A stretch of DNA of 64,000 bases, taken from NCBI RefSeq assembly GCF_002262885.1, contig NZ_NKYF01000005.1:1-64000 (forward strand), read 5' to 3'. Both the position numbers and the translations under genes were made by a program. Position 1 is the first letter of the stretch. Each line of letters begins with the position of its first letter. Of this stretch, positions 7,353 to 16,659 are shown one piece after another. The notes below the pieces were generated by a model. The model saw only the letters and a program-made list of their open reading frames with translations. It was not told the DNA's origin and did not search any database. Source of the stretch: Pseudonocardia sp. MH-G8 (GTDB taxonomy: Bacteria > Actinomycetota > Actinomycetes > Mycobacteriales > Pseudonocardiaceae).

Positions 7353-8219
7353 GTGGCCACGACGACGATGGGCACGCCTGCCGCACGGGCGCGGCGGGCG
7401 GTGGGGCTCGGGGCGATCGCGGTCGTCCTGCTGGTGTGGACGCTGCTGCCGATCTACCACATGGTGATGATGGCGCTGAGCCCCGACGGCGAGGTGTTCG
7501 AGCGCCACCTGTGGCCGCAGAACCCCACGCTGGAGAACTTCTGGACCGTTCTCACCGCGGGCGACTTCTTCATCGAGCAGTTCTGGCGGCAGCTGTGGAA
7601 CAGCATCTACGTCGCCGTGGTCACCACACTGCTGGTGCTCGCGATCGGCACGCTCGCCAGTTTCGCGATCGCGCGCCTGCGGCCCCGCTGGGGCAACGCG
7701 CTGTCGAATGCCGCGCTGGCCACCTACGTCGTTCCCACGAGCTTCCTCGCCATCCCGCTCTACCAGGCGATGGCCACCTACAGCCTGCTCGACACGGCGT
7801 GGGCGCTGATCCTCTCGATGACCGCGTTCGCGTCGCCGTACGCGATGTGGGTGTTCACGCAGTACGCCAAGAGCGGCATCCCGCGGGAGCTGGACGAGTC
7901 CGCGCGCGTCGACGGCGCCACCAACTGGCAGATCTACTTCCGCATCTACCTGCCGCTGATGCGACCGGTGCTCGTGGCGATCGGCACCTACGCGATGTTG
8001 AGCGCCTGGAACGAGTACCTGCTCGCGTTCCTGCTGCTGAACTCCGCGGAGAACATGACGCTGCCCGTGGCGCTCGGGTCGTTCCTCAACACCGACCAGG
8101 TGCCGTGGAACCTGCTGATGGCCACATCGCTGTTCTACGCGGTCCCGCCGGTGATCGTCTACTACGTGTTCCGCAAGAACGTCACCAGCGGGATGACCGC
8201 CGGGGGCGTGAAGACGTGA
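7353..8219 (+). CDS. ABC sugar importer permease (MalG type)
   Basis: A 288-residue permease with six transmembrane helices, partner of the protein encoded just upstream. The EAA loop is at about residue 178 (ELDESARVDGATNW), and the C-terminus ends in the typical GMTAGGVK of MalG-like carbohydrate permeases. The GTG start follows the upstream stop codon with no gap, indicating tight coupling. It forms the translocation pore with the MalF-type subunit. Confidence 0.92.
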   Translation: MATTTMGTPAARARRAVGLGAIAVVLLVWTLLPIYHMVMMALSPDGEVFERHLWPQNPTLENFWTVLTAGDFFIEQFWRQLWNSIYVAVVTTLLVLAIGTLASFAIARLRPRWGNALSNAALATYVVPTSFLAIPLYQAMATYSLLDTAWALILSMTAFASPYAMWVFTQYAKSGIPRELDESARVDGATNWQIYFRIYLPLMRPVLVAIGTYAMLSAWNEYLLAFLLLNSAENMTLPVALGSFLNTDQVPWNLLMATSLFYAVPPVIVYYVFRKNVTSGMTAGGVKT

Positions 8220-8247
8220 CCTGCTCGACGAGGAGAAGGGAACGGCG

Positions 8248-9639
8248 ATGAGAACGGGGATGCGCTCCGACCACCGGTTCATGGGAAGGCGCGAGTTCCT
8301 GCGCGGCGCCGGGCTCCTGGCCGCAGGCGCGTCGGCCGCGCCGCTGCTCTCGGCCTGCGGCAGCTCCGGCGCCGGCAGCAGCGACGCGCTGGTCGTGTGG
8401 TGGAACCAGGGCTTCTACCCGGCGGAGGACGAGGCCGTGATCCAAGTGGGCCGGGCGTGGGAGCAGCAGTCCGGTCAGCGCCTGGACCTGCAGTTCTACG
8501 GCACGCAGGACATCGCGCAGAAGGAGCAGAGCGCGGTGGCCGCCGGTCAGACGCCCGACGTGCTGTTCGCCGAGAAGGGGATGACACCCAAGCACGCGTG
8601 GGAAGGGCTGCTCGCCGACGTGACGCCGGTGGTCGAGGCGCTGGACCTCACCGAGGGCGCGCTGCGGTCCGCCCAGCTGTACAACAACGAGGAGGAACGC
8701 ACCGCGTACTACTGCGTGCCGATGTGGCAGTTCACGGTGTCGCTGTTCCACTGGCGCAGCATGCTGGCCGACGTCGGCATGGACCACGCCCGGGCGCCGG
8801 CCGACTGGGCGGGCTACTGGCAGTTCTGGCGCGATGCGCAGGACGCCCACCGCGCCCGTGGCAACGACGAGGTGTTCGCCCTCGGCTGGCCGATGGGCAC
8901 GGCTGCGGGCGACACCAACTACGACACCCAGCAGGCGCTACTGGCCTACGGCGTGGACATGTTCGACGACCAGAACAACCTGCGCCCCGTCGACGAGCTG
9001 CGTGGCGGGATCGCCGACGCGCTGGCCTGGATCACCGATCTGCACAAGCAGGCCTACACCCCGGGCGACGCCGTCAACTGGCAGGACAGCAGCAACAACA
9101 CCTACTTCCTCAACCACTCGGTGCTGTGCACGCCGAACGGGTCGCTGTCCATGCCCGGCGCGGTGAAGGACGAGGACCCGCAGCAGTGGCAGGACATCGT
9201 GACCACCGGCTTCCCGGAGCGGGCGGTCGGCGGACCGATGCCCTCGATCACGCTGGTGCACGACGCCGTCGTGTTCGAGGCGAGTGAGAAGAAGGAGATG
9301 GCGCTCGACTTCCTCACGTTCGCCATGCGCCCGGAGAACATGGTCGAGATCCTGAAAGGCGGTCAGGCCCGCTGGTTCCCGGTGCACACCCAGCTGCTCG
9401 AGGACCCGTACTTCGCCCAGTCCGAGGACCCGAACATCCAGGCGGTCGTGGCGCAGCTGCGCGGGCCGACCGTCCCGTCCTGGGCGAACCTCAACCCGGC
9501 CTACGCCCAGGTCGAGAGCTTGCAGGTGTGGGGCAACGCGCTCGGCCGGGTGGCGTTGCAGGGCCAGTCACCGCAGGAGGGTGCCGACTGGGCACTCGAG
9601 CAGATCCAGGAGCAGTTCGAGGACTTCGACCGCGGCTAG
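8248..9639 (+). CDS. Sugar ABC importer substrate-binding lipoprotein
   Basis: A 463-residue extracellular solute-binding protein of family 1. The N-terminus has a twin-arginine motif (GRREFLRG) and a lipobox ending LLSAC, with the lipidated cysteine near residue 37. It is therefore probably exported folded by Tat and anchored outside the membrane. A GAGGAGAAGG box supports the ATG at 8248. An internal ATG at 8281 would shorten the leader and is less likely. The mature domain is rich in Trp and Tyr, as expected of carbohydrate binders. Co-transcribed with two permeases upstream and sugar-acid enzymes downstream. Confidence 0.92.
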   Translation: MRTGMRSDHRFMGRREFLRGAGLLAAGASAAPLLSACGSSGAGSSDALVVWWNQGFYPAEDEAVIQVGRAWEQQSGQRLDLQFYGTQDIAQKEQSAVAAGQTPDVLFAEKGMTPKHAWEGLLADVTPVVEALDLTEGALRSAQLYNNEEERTAYYCVPMWQFTVSLFHWRSMLADVGMDHARAPADWAGYWQFWRDAQDAHRARGNDEVFALGWPMGTAAGDTNYDTQQALLAYGVDMFDDQNNLRPVDELRGGIADALAWITDLHKQAYTPGDAVNWQDSSNNTYFLNHSVLCTPNGSLSMPGAVKDEDPQQWQDIVTTGFPERAVGGPMPSITLVHDAVVFEASEKKEMALDFLTFAMRPENMVEILKGGQARWFPVHTQLLEDPYFAQSEDPNIQAVVAQLRGPTVPSWANLNPAYAQVESLQVWGNALGRVALQGQSPQEGADWALEQIQEQFEDFDRG

Positions 9640-9662
9640 CGGCCAGGAAGGGGACCGGACAC

Positions 9663-10859
9663 GTGAAGATCGCAGCCGTTCGCTGCGTGGAGTACACCGG
9701 CACGCTCGACCACCCGGGTGCGTTCTGGGAGGAACGCCTCATCCGCCCGGTCGACATCTACCCGCAGTTCCGGGCCGAGGGTCCGGGCTTCCTCCCGCCC
9801 ACCGGTTCGGGCTCCTACCGGGTCACGTCGGTGTTCGTGCACATCCAGACCGACGAGGGCGTCACGGGGACGGCGGGGCCGATCACCCGGGAACAGGCGC
9901 ACGTGATCGAGACCGGCTTCGTGCCGTTGCTGACGGGCCAGGACCCGCTGGCCACCGAGTACCTGTGGGACGTCATGTACCGCTACGCGGTGCACGGCCG
10001 CAAGGGTGTGGAGATGATGGCGATCAGCGCGCTGGACTGCGCGCTGTGGGACCTCAAGGGCCGCTTCTTCGGCGTGCCGGTGCACGTCCTGCTGGGCGGG
10101 CCGACACGGGCGACGATCCCGGCCTACGCCTCCGCGCTGGGCTACTCGCTCGACCCGGACAAGGCGCGGGAGCGCGCCGCGGAGATCGTGGGCCGCGGCT
10201 TCACCGCCACCAAGTGGTTCCCCCGGCACGGGCCGACCGACGGCAAGGCCGGGATCGAGGCCAACGTCGCGCTGGTCGCGGCGCTGCGCGAGACGGTGGG
10301 TCCGGACGTCGACATCATGGTCGACGCCTGGATGTCCTGGGACGTGCCGTACACGCTGCAGATGGCCGAGCGGCTCGCCGAGTACGCGCCGCGGTGGATC
10401 GAGGAGCCGGTCATGCCGGACAAGCCCGCGTCCTACGCCGAGATCACCCGCCGGATGCGCCCCGGGATCCTGGTGTCGGGCGCCGAGCACGAGTACACGC
10501 GCTGGGGCATCCACCAGCTGATGGCCGCCGGCGCCATGCACCTGTACCAGCCCGACACCTACTGGGCGGGCGGCATCAGCGAGATGCTCAAGATCGCGGC
10601 CCTGGCGAGCGCGTACGACGTGCAGCTCATCCCGCACGGGCACTCGGTGCCGGCCAACACCCACCTGAGCTTCGCGCTGTCGCCGACGCTCACACCGATG
10701 ATCGAGTACCTGATCAAGTGGAACACGCTGCACCAGTGGTTCCTCGCCCATCCCGTCCACCCCGTGGACGGCGTGCTGACCCCGCCGACCCAGCCGGGTC
10801 TGGGCATGGATCTGGACGAGAACCGCATCGAGAGCAGGCAGGAGCTGACCTTCGCGTGA
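9663..10859 (+). CDS. Enolase-superfamily sugar acid dehydratase, rhamnonate dehydratase-like
   Basis: A 398-residue mandelate racemase/muconate lactonising enzyme family member. The Mg ligands are visible at D of VDAWMSWD (about 221), E of WIEEP (about 247) and E of SGAEHEY (about 274). A catalytic His sits in IPHGHS (about 325). The segments GPTDGKAGI, DAWMSWDVPY and QPDTYWAGGIS match the pattern I know from L-rhamnonate dehydratase, so dehydration of a deoxy-aldonate to a 2-keto-3-deoxy acid is the best guess. The next gene encodes a matching aldolase. The GTG start has an AGGAAGGGGA box upstream. Another acid sugar could be the true substrate. Confidence 0.82.
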   Translation: MKIAAVRCVEYTGTLDHPGAFWEERLIRPVDIYPQFRAEGPGFLPPTGSGSYRVTSVFVHIQTDEGVTGTAGPITREQAHVIETGFVPLLTGQDPLATEYLWDVMYRYAVHGRKGVEMMAISALDCALWDLKGRFFGVPVHVLLGGPTRATIPAYASALGYSLDPDKARERAAEIVGRGFTATKWFPRHGPTDGKAGIEANVALVAALRETVGPDVDIMVDAWMSWDVPYTLQMAERLAEYAPRWIEEPVMPDKPASYAEITRRMRPGILVSGAEHEYTRWGIHQLMAAGAMHLYQPDTYWAGGISEMLKIAALASAYDVQLIPHGHSVPANTHLSFALSPTLTPMIEYLIKWNTLHQWFLAHPVHPVDGVLTPPTQPGLGMDLDENRIESRQELTFA

Positions 10860-10879
10860 CGACGAGCAAGGGAGACGGC

Positions 10880-11677
10880 ATGGCACGGACGCTGCGGGAG
10901 CACTGGGACGGCACCGAGGCGACGATCGGGGGGTGGTGCTCGATCCCGAGTGCCTTCTCCGCTGAGCTGATGGGCCGCTCGGGCTTCGACTGGGTCTGCG
11001 TGGACACCCAGCACGGCCTGATCGGCTACGACCAGCTGGTCCCGATGTTGCAGGCACTGTCGATCACCGCCACGCCCGCGTTCGTGCGCGTGCCGTGGAA
11101 CCAGCCCGACCACATCATGAAGGCCCTCGACGCCGGCGCGCAGGGAGTGATCGTGCCGATGGTCAGCTCGGCCGACGAGGCGCGGGCGGCGGTGGCGGCC
11201 GTGAAGTACCCGCCGATGGGGATGCGGTCCTGGGGGCCGATCCGCGCGGCCCTGGACGTCGAGGGCTACAGCCCCGAGCTCGCCAACCGGCGCACCGTCG
11301 TCGCGGTGATGATCGAGACGCCGGGCGGGGTCGAGAACCTCGACGCGATCCTCGCCGTGCCCGGCGTCGACGCGGTGTACGTGGGCCCGTCGGACCTGGC
11401 GCTGGGCCACGGCATGACCCCCACGCTCAACGTCACGGACCCGGAGCACGAGGCGCTGATCGAGACCGTCATCGAGGGCTGCCGGCGGGCCGGGATCGTC
11501 GCGGGCATCCACTGCGACAGCGTCGAGACCGTCCGGCGCTGGCACGCCCGCGGGTACGGCATGTTCACCGTCGGTTCCGACGCGGCGCTGATGCGGCAGG
11601 CGGCCACGACCGTGGTCGCGCAGGCGTTCGAGGGCAGCCGCGACGTCGTGCTGCCCTCGACGGGGCAGTACGCGTGA
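10880..11677 (+). CDS. HpcH/HpaI-family aldolase (2-keto-3-deoxy acid aldolase)
   Basis: A 265-residue class II aldolase of the HpaI/RhmA/GarL group, which cleaves 2-keto-3-deoxy acids to pyruvate and an aldehyde. The TIM barrel shows a conserved active-site strand (WVCVDTQHG, about residue 36). Metal ligands are E in IETPGG (about 144) and D in GPSDLA (about 170). ATG at 10880 follows GGGAG. An in-frame GTG at 10856 overlapping the previous stop is an alternative. Paired with the dehydratase it would complete a non-phosphorylative sugar-acid route like E. coli RhmD-RhmA. Confidence 0.88.
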   Translation: MARTLREHWDGTEATIGGWCSIPSAFSAELMGRSGFDWVCVDTQHGLIGYDQLVPMLQALSITATPAFVRVPWNQPDHIMKALDAGAQGVIVPMVSSADEARAAVAAVKYPPMGMRSWGPIRAALDVEGYSPELANRRTVVAVMIETPGGVENLDAILAVPGVDAVYVGPSDLALGHGMTPTLNVTDPEHEALIETVIEGCRRAGIVAGIHCDSVETVRRWHARGYGMFTVGSDAALMRQAATTVVAQAFEGSRDVVLPSTGQYA

Positions 11678-12636
11678 CGGCCCCGGCAGACCGGGTCGAG
11701 CTAGCCGTGATCGGCGGTGCCCGTCCCGCGGTGCTGGAGGCGCTGGGTGCCGAGTTCACGCTGCACCACGTCGGGGCGGGTGACGATCTCGCCGCCGCGC
11801 TGGGGCCTGCGGCCGAACGGATCCGCGGCGCGCTTTCCAGCCCGATGGTGGGGCTCTCGGCGGCCACGATGGAGGCGTTGCCGAAGCTGGAGATCGTGGC
11901 GCTGTTCGGCGTCGGGCTCGAGCGCACCGACCTCACCACGGCGGGAGAGCGCGGCGTCGTGGTCACGACCACCCCGGTGCTCTACGAGGACGTCGCCGAC
12001 ACCGCCGTCGTCCTGGCCATGGACGTCTCCCGCCGGGTCACCGCGGGGGACCGGTGGGTGCGGGCGGGCCGGTGGGGGACCGGCGGGCCCCCGGCGTCGG
12101 GGCGCCGGTTCTCCGGTAAGAAGGCCGGGATCCTCGGGATGGGCCGGATCGGGCGGATGCTCGCGAAGCGCCTCGCCGCGTTCGACATGGAGATCGGCTA
12201 CTACGACCCGCGGCCCGCGCCGGACGTCGAGTACCGGCTCCACCGCACCGGCGTGGAGCTGGCCGAGGCCTCGGACTTCCTGTTCCTGTGCGCGGCGGGC
12301 GGGCCGGGGCAGCGCGACCTCGTCGGCGCCGAGATGCTCGCCGCGCTCGGCCCGGAGGGCGTGTTCGTCAACATCTCCCGCGGCTGGCTGGTCGACGAGC
12401 AGGCGCTGGTGGACGCCGTGGTCTCGGGCACGATCGGCGGGGCCGGCCTGGACGTGTTCGCCGAGGAGCCGCACGTCCCTGCGGCGCTGCGCGAGGCGGA
12501 CAACGTGGTGGTGCTCCCGCACATCGCGAGCAACACGGAGGAGACCCGCCAGGACATGGACCAATGCATGATCGACAACATCCGGAGCTGGTTCGCCACG
12601 GGTCAGGCGGTCACCCCGGTGCCGCCGCCCGGCTGA
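11674..12636 (+). CDS. D-isomer-specific 2-hydroxyacid dehydrogenase
   Basis: A 320-residue NAD(P)H-dependent 2-ketoacid reductase. The GMGRIG nucleotide motif lies at about residue 155. The catalytic triad is visible as Arg in ISRGWLV (about 236), Glu in FAEEPH (about 264) and His in LPHIAS (about 282). The GTG start overlaps the aldolase stop (GTGA). As the last gene of the operon it could reduce the pyruvate, hydroxypyruvate or glyoxylate-type product of the aldolase step, or act on a sugar acid before dehydration; that is inference. It ends ahead of a strong hairpin. Confidence 0.9.
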   Translation: MTAPADRVELAVIGGARPAVLEALGAEFTLHHVGAGDDLAAALGPAAERIRGALSSPMVGLSAATMEALPKLEIVALFGVGLERTDLTTAGERGVVVTTTPVLYEDVADTAVVLAMDVSRRVTAGDRWVRAGRWGTGGPPASGRRFSGKKAGILGMGRIGRMLAKRLAAFDMEIGYYDPRPAPDVEYRLHRTGVELAEASDFLFLCAAGGPGQRDLVGAEMLAALGPEGVFVNISRGWLVDEQALVDAVVSGTIGGAGLDVFAEEPHVPAALREADNVVVLPHIASNTEETRQDMDQCMIDNIRSWFATGQAVTPVPPPG

Positions 12637-12692
12637 GGCGCGAATCGTCGCGGTGGTCCGGGACGCACCGTCCTCGTGGCGGCCGGTGCAGC

Positions 12693-12750
12693 ACGAGCGA
12701 GACGTGAGCGGGGTCGCGCCCTGATCGAACCCCGCTCACGTCTCGCTCGT
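12693..12750. terminator. Bidirectional terminator-like hairpin (GACGTGAG family, copy 2)
   Basis: A perfect 22-bp inverted repeat (12693-12714 and 12729-12750) with a 14-nt loop; each arm contains GAGACGTGAGCGG or its complement. It sits between the ends of two convergent transcription units, the 2-hydroxyacid dehydrogenase on plus and the MFS pump on minus, as expected of a two-way terminator. It shares its core with the hairpin at 560-605. Confidence 0.75.
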
Positions 12751-12823
12751 CGTGGGATCTTCCTCCAGCAGGGCTCGCGTCTGTGATCGTCGGACCCCGG
12801 GCGGCGGCGAGGCAGGAAGTGTC

Positions 12824-12845
12824 GAGCCGGGAACGGCACGCCCAC
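12824..12845. repeat. Dispersed repeat block, copy 2
   Basis: A 22-bp block starting GAGCCGGGAACGGC and ending CGCCCAC, one base different from 519-540 and likewise preceded by GAGGCAG (12809-12815). The rest of 12637-12901 shows no gene. Confidence 0.5.
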
Positions 12846-12901
12846 CGCAGCCCGGGCTACGAGGCAGGGCCACGGGGAGGAGCTCACGCCCACGAGCCGG
12901 C

Positions 12902-14272
12902 TCAGCGCCCCCCGCGGGAAGCCGGGCTCGCCTGCGCTCCGGAGGGCAGGGCGGCGGCCGCCGCGACACCGGCTGCCGCGGCGATCGCGAGCACGATGAA
13001 CAGCAGCGTCTCCGTGCCGGGGCTCGTGGGGGCCAGTGGGCCTGCCAGCAGGCTCGCCCCGGCCACGCTGCCCAGGTAGCGGCTCGTGAAGAAGACACCG
13101 GTCGCCGTCCCGGTGTCGTGCTGCGCCACGTCGTGCAGGGCGCCGAGTTGGAAGGCGGGCATCGACAGGCCGACGCCCGCGCCCATCACGGCCAGCGCGG
13201 CGACCAGCAGCGGGAGGGGGAGCCCTGCCGGGTCGAGCACCAGCGGCACCAGGCCGGCCAGGACCAGCGCGAGCCCGGCGACGGCGGGCAGCCGCAGCCC
13301 GGCGCGGTCCGCGAGCCGGCCGCCGAACACGGCCAGGGGGGAGGACGCGAGCGTCAGCGCCCCGAGGACGAGGCCAGCCTGCGCGCCGTCGATCCCGCGG
13401 TCGTGCAGCAGCAGCGGCACGGCGAGCAGCGTGACGTAGAAGGCGAGGTTGGACAGCCCGATGCCGGCGGCGGCGGCGACGAAGCTGCGGTGCGTGAACA
13501 GCCGCGGCGGGAGCACCGCGTCGGGATGGCGCCGCTCGTGGCGGACGAAGGCCCACGTGGCGACGGCCAGGACCGCGCACGCCGCGGCGAGCACGGCGCC
13601 GCCGGGAGCGGTGTCCAGCAGCACGGTCAGCCCGATGAGCAGGGCGCACAGCCACCCGGCTCCCACGACGTCGAACCCGCCGGCGCTGCGGTTGGCGGGG
13701 CGCGGGGCGTGCGGGATGACCCACCAGCCCAGCACCAGCGCGAACAGGGTGACCGGGAGGTTGACCAGGAAGATCGCCGGCCAGCCGCCGAACTCGACGA
13801 GGACGCCGCCGAGCACCGGGCCGACCGCCGCCGCGAGCGGCAGCACCGCGCCGACCACCCCGAACGCCCGCCCCAACCGGTCGGGCGGAGCGGCTTGACG
13901 CAGCAGCGCGAAACCCGTCGGTGCCAGCAGCGCGCCCGCGACGGCCTGGACGACGCGGCACGTGACGAGCAGCGGCAGGCTGTGGACGAACGCCGCGAGT
14001 CCGGAGGCGAGGAAGAGCAGCGCGTACCCGGTGAGCAGGACCGGTCGCGGCCCGAGCCGGTCGCCGAGCTTGCCCGCGAGGGGCTGCAGCGCGGCCATCG
14101 TGATCAGATAGGCGGTGACCAGCCAGCTCATCGTGCCCGCGTCGACGCGCAGGTCGGCCGCCATCGGTGGCAGCGCCACCGCGATCATCGTGGAGTTCAG
14201 CGGGCCGAGCACCGCGCCGCACAGGACGACGGCGGTGATCGCGCCGGGCCGGAGGGGGCGGGTCGTGGTCAA
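12902..14272 (-). CDS. MFS drug efflux pump (DHA2/EmrB type)
   Basis: A 456-residue major facilitator with about 14 hydrophobic segments. The family signatures include LNSTMIAVALPPMA in helix 1, WLVTAYLI in helix 2, a GDRLGPRP loop and a helix-5 motif AVGPVLGGVLVE typical of drug antiporters. The likely start is TTG at 14272, overlapping the stop of the upstream phosphotransferase-like gene (TTGA). No better ATG or GTG precedes the first helix. It is co-transcribed with that gene and divergent from a TetR regulator. This suggests export or inactivation of a toxic compound. Confidence 0.85.
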   Translation of the reverse strand: MTTTRPLRPGAITAVVLCGAVLGPLNSTMIAVALPPMAADLRVDAGTMSWLVTAYLITMAALQPLAGKLGDRLGPRPVLLTGYALLFLASGLAAFVHSLPLLVTCRVVQAVAGALLAPTGFALLRQAAPPDRLGRAFGVVGAVLPLAAAVGPVLGGVLVEFGGWPAIFLVNLPVTLFALVLGWWVIPHAPRPANRSAGGFDVVGAGWLCALLIGLTVLLDTAPGGAVLAAACAVLAVATWAFVRHERRHPDAVLPPRLFTHRSFVAAAAGIGLSNLAFYVTLLAVPLLLHDRGIDGAQAGLVLGALTLASSPLAVFGGRLADRAGLRLPAVAGLALVLAGLVPLVLDPAGLPLPLLVAALAVMGAGVGLSMPAFQLGALHDVAQHDTGTATGVFFTSRYLGSVAGASLLAGPLAPTSPGTETLLFIVLAIAAAAGVAAAAALPSGAQASPASRGGR

Positions 14273-16638
14273 CCCGCCGCACCGACGTGCGCGACGGTCC
14301 CGGCGTTGCCGTCCACCACGACCCGTTGCCCGTCGACCAGCAGCCGGGTGCCGTTGACGGTGCCCATGACCGCCGGGATCCCGTGCTCCCGCGCCACGAT
14401 CGCGGCGTGCGACGCGGCGCCGCCCGCGTCGACGACCACGGCTGAGGCGAGTGCGAACAGCGGCGTCCACGTCGGGTTGGTGTAGGGGCAGACCAGGACC
14501 TCGCCGTCCTGCAGGGTCGCGAACTCCGACTCGTCGTGGACGACTCGGACCGGGCCGACGGCGGTGCCCCGGCTCGCGGGGGTGCCGCGCACCCCGCTGC
14601 CCTCGGCGGGCAACGCCATCAGCTCCGCCGGGATGATCGTGTAGCCGGGGAGGGCGGCCCGGCGGGCGGCCTTGCGCCGCGCCACGGTCTCCCGGACGGC
14701 GGCGGGCACGAGGTCGGACACCTCGGCGCGCTCCAGGTAGGCGATGTCGTCGGGGGTGTCGAGCAGGCCGCGTTCGCAGTACCGGCGTCCGAGCTCCAGC
14801 AGCACGCGCCGCACCACGGCGATCGTCATCATGAGCTGGTAGTGGCTGTCCTCCCGGAATCCCGCGGCCGTGCGGGCCGCGTCGACCAGCCGCCGGACCA
14901 CGGGGGCGAGCAGCCGCGCGCGCGGCCCGCGGGCGCAGGCGAGCTCGGCGCGGGCACGGGCGAGGCGGGTGGCGGCGTCGACGTCGGCGGGCCGGCCCCG
15001 GGCGAGGCCCTTGATCAACCCGTGTGCCACCTCCGGGGTCTCCCGCAGCGGTGGCAGGCCGACCGTGAAGATCGACATCTCGCGGAAGCCGAACTCGCGG
15101 AGGTAGGCGTCGACGTCGGCGAGCAGCGCCCGCCCGGCCGCCGACCCGCGCAGCCGCTCGGCCACCTGCGCGGGTTCCTCCTCGCAGTAGGCGTCGCGCA
15201 GCTCCGGGTCCGCCCGGACGGTGGCGGCCATCCGCTCGAGCGCGGCGTTGGCACTGGTCGTGACGCAGGGGATCGCGGACATCAGCCCGGCGTGCAGGGA
15301 AGCCACCCGCTCCCGGCCGACGACCGCGGCCAGCAGCCGCTCGGACATCGCGCCGGCCAGCACGCCGCGGGGAACGGCCCCGAACCGCGACGGCATGAGC
15401 CCGCCCGTCGTGGCCAGCAGGGCGTCGACCTGCTCGAGCAGCTCGCGGTCGGAGAGCCCGCGCAGGTCGGCTGCGTCCGCGCGCCGGCAGCCCGCCACCA
15501 GGGTGCGATCCGACCGGTCCCGCCACGCGGTGGTCGAGGTGCACAGCAGCCGGACGAGGCCCGGCAGGGCGCGGGGGAGGCCGGTGACGGCCCGTCCCGT
15601 GAGCCGCACTCCGGGCGGCGGGACGAGCTGGACCACGCCGTCGTCGATCTCGACCACGGTCTCCTCGAGCGTCGGCGTGGCGAGGCCTGCCGACCGGGTG
15701 GCGGCGAGGACCGCGCGGAGCGCGGGGCGCAGGAAGAGCGAGGTGTCCATCGGGAACGGCGGGAACGGCATGTGGTCGGCGGCCATCCCGTAGTCCCGAC
15801 GCCGGCGCCCGCCGCGCGGCGGCGCGTCCGGCTCGTCCGGGAGGGCCGTCAGCGGCCGGGCCTGCACGAGCTGGAACCGCCCCGCCGTGTAGGCCCACTC
15901 GATGTCCTGCGGCGCGCCGAACGCCTCCTCGACGTCGCGGCCGATCCGCACCAGCTCGCAGGTGCCGGGCACCGCCGCGGCGCCGCTCACCGGCCGCCCG
16001 GTGGCCTTGTCGGCGACGAGGTGCTCGCCGGTGGCGGTGCCGGAGACCAGCGCCTCGCCGAGGCCGCGGACGGCCTCGACCACCACGCGGTCGCGCCGTC
16101 CGGTGACGGGGTCGGCGGTGAAGAGCACGCCCGCCCACTCCGCGTCCACCATCTCCTGGACGACGACGGCGAGCGCGAGGTCGCTCTCGTCCCAGCGGTA
16201 GCGCTCGCGGTAGGCCACCGCCCGCGGCGTCCACAGCGACGCCCAGCAGTTGCGGACGGCCGCGAGCACCGCCTGTTCGCCGTCGACGCCGAGGTAGGTG
16301 TCGTGCTGCCCGGCGAAGGAGGCTCCGGCCAGGTCCTCCGCGGTACCCGAGGACCGGACGGCCACCGGCCCGCGCAGCCCGGCGCCGGCGGCTCGCACGG
16401 CCGCGACGATCCGTTCGGGAACCGGTGCGCACGGGATCCGCTCGTGCAGCTCCTGCGGTCCGCGTCCGGCCAGGCCGGTGGTGTCCAGGAAGTCGCGGTA
16501 GGCGGCAGTGGTCACGACGAACCCGTCCGGCACCGGGAAGCCCGCCCCGATCAGTGCGCCGAGCCCGGCGGCCTTGCCCCCGACGAGGTCCGCGTCGTGA
16601 CGTCCGACGTGCGACAGCGCAAGCGTGTAGTCGGCCAC
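14269..16638 (-). CDS. PEP-synthase/rifampin-phosphotransferase-like enzyme
   Basis: A 789-residue three-part phosphotransferase. The N-terminal ATP-grasp-like domain (about 1-310) has GGKAAGLG and VRSSGTAEDLAGASFAGQ, followed by a long central domain. The C-terminal swivelling domain has GGAASHAAIVAREHG, whose histidine (about 743) carries phosphate. The PEP-binding TIM barrel of true PEP synthase is missing, so the layout fits rifampin phosphotransferase (Rph) and relatives rather than gluconeogenesis. Family members phosphorylate a small molecule with ATP. GGGAGG lies 7 bases before the ATG. The MFS pump downstream and TetR gene upstream fit a resistance module. Rifamycin as substrate is not shown; the central domain may accept something else. 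Confidence 0.82.
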   Translation of the reverse strand: MADYTLALSHVGRHDADLVGGKAAGLGALIGAGFPVPDGFVVTTAAYRDFLDTTGLAGRGPQELHERIPCAPVPERIVAAVRAAGAGLRGPVAVRSSGTAEDLAGASFAGQHDTYLGVDGEQAVLAAVRNCWASLWTPRAVAYRERYRWDESDLALAVVVQEMVDAEWAGVLFTADPVTGRRDRVVVEAVRGLGEALVSGTATGEHLVADKATGRPVSGAAAVPGTCELVRIGRDVEEAFGAPQDIEWAYTAGRFQLVQARPLTALPDEPDAPPRGGRRRRDYGMAADHMPFPPFPMDTSLFLRPALRAVLAATRSAGLATPTLEETVVEIDDGVVQLVPPPGVRLTGRAVTGLPRALPGLVRLLCTSTTAWRDRSDRTLVAGCRRADAADLRGLSDRELLEQVDALLATTGGLMPSRFGAVPRGVLAGAMSERLLAAVVGRERVASLHAGLMSAIPCVTTSANAALERMAATVRADPELRDAYCEEEPAQVAERLRGSAAGRALLADVDAYLREFGFREMSIFTVGLPPLRETPEVAHGLIKGLARGRPADVDAATRLARARAELACARGPRARLLAPVVRRLVDAARTAAGFREDSHYQLMMTIAVVRRVLLELGRRYCERGLLDTPDDIAYLERAEVSDLVPAAVRETVARRKAARRAALPGYTIIPAELMALPAEGSGVRGTPASRGTAVGPVRVVHDESEFATLQDGEVLVCPYTNPTWTPLFALASAVVVDAGGAASHAAIVAREHGIPAVMGTVNGTRLLVDGQRVVVDGNAGTVAHVGAAG

Positions 16639-16659
16639 GGCAGGCCTCCCGTACGGATT

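Noticed and set aside
14269..16638. True phosphoenolpyruvate synthase
   Set aside because: The order of domains and the absence of the C-terminal PEP-binding barrel exclude PpsA. The histidine domain is at the very end, as in Rph-type enzymes.
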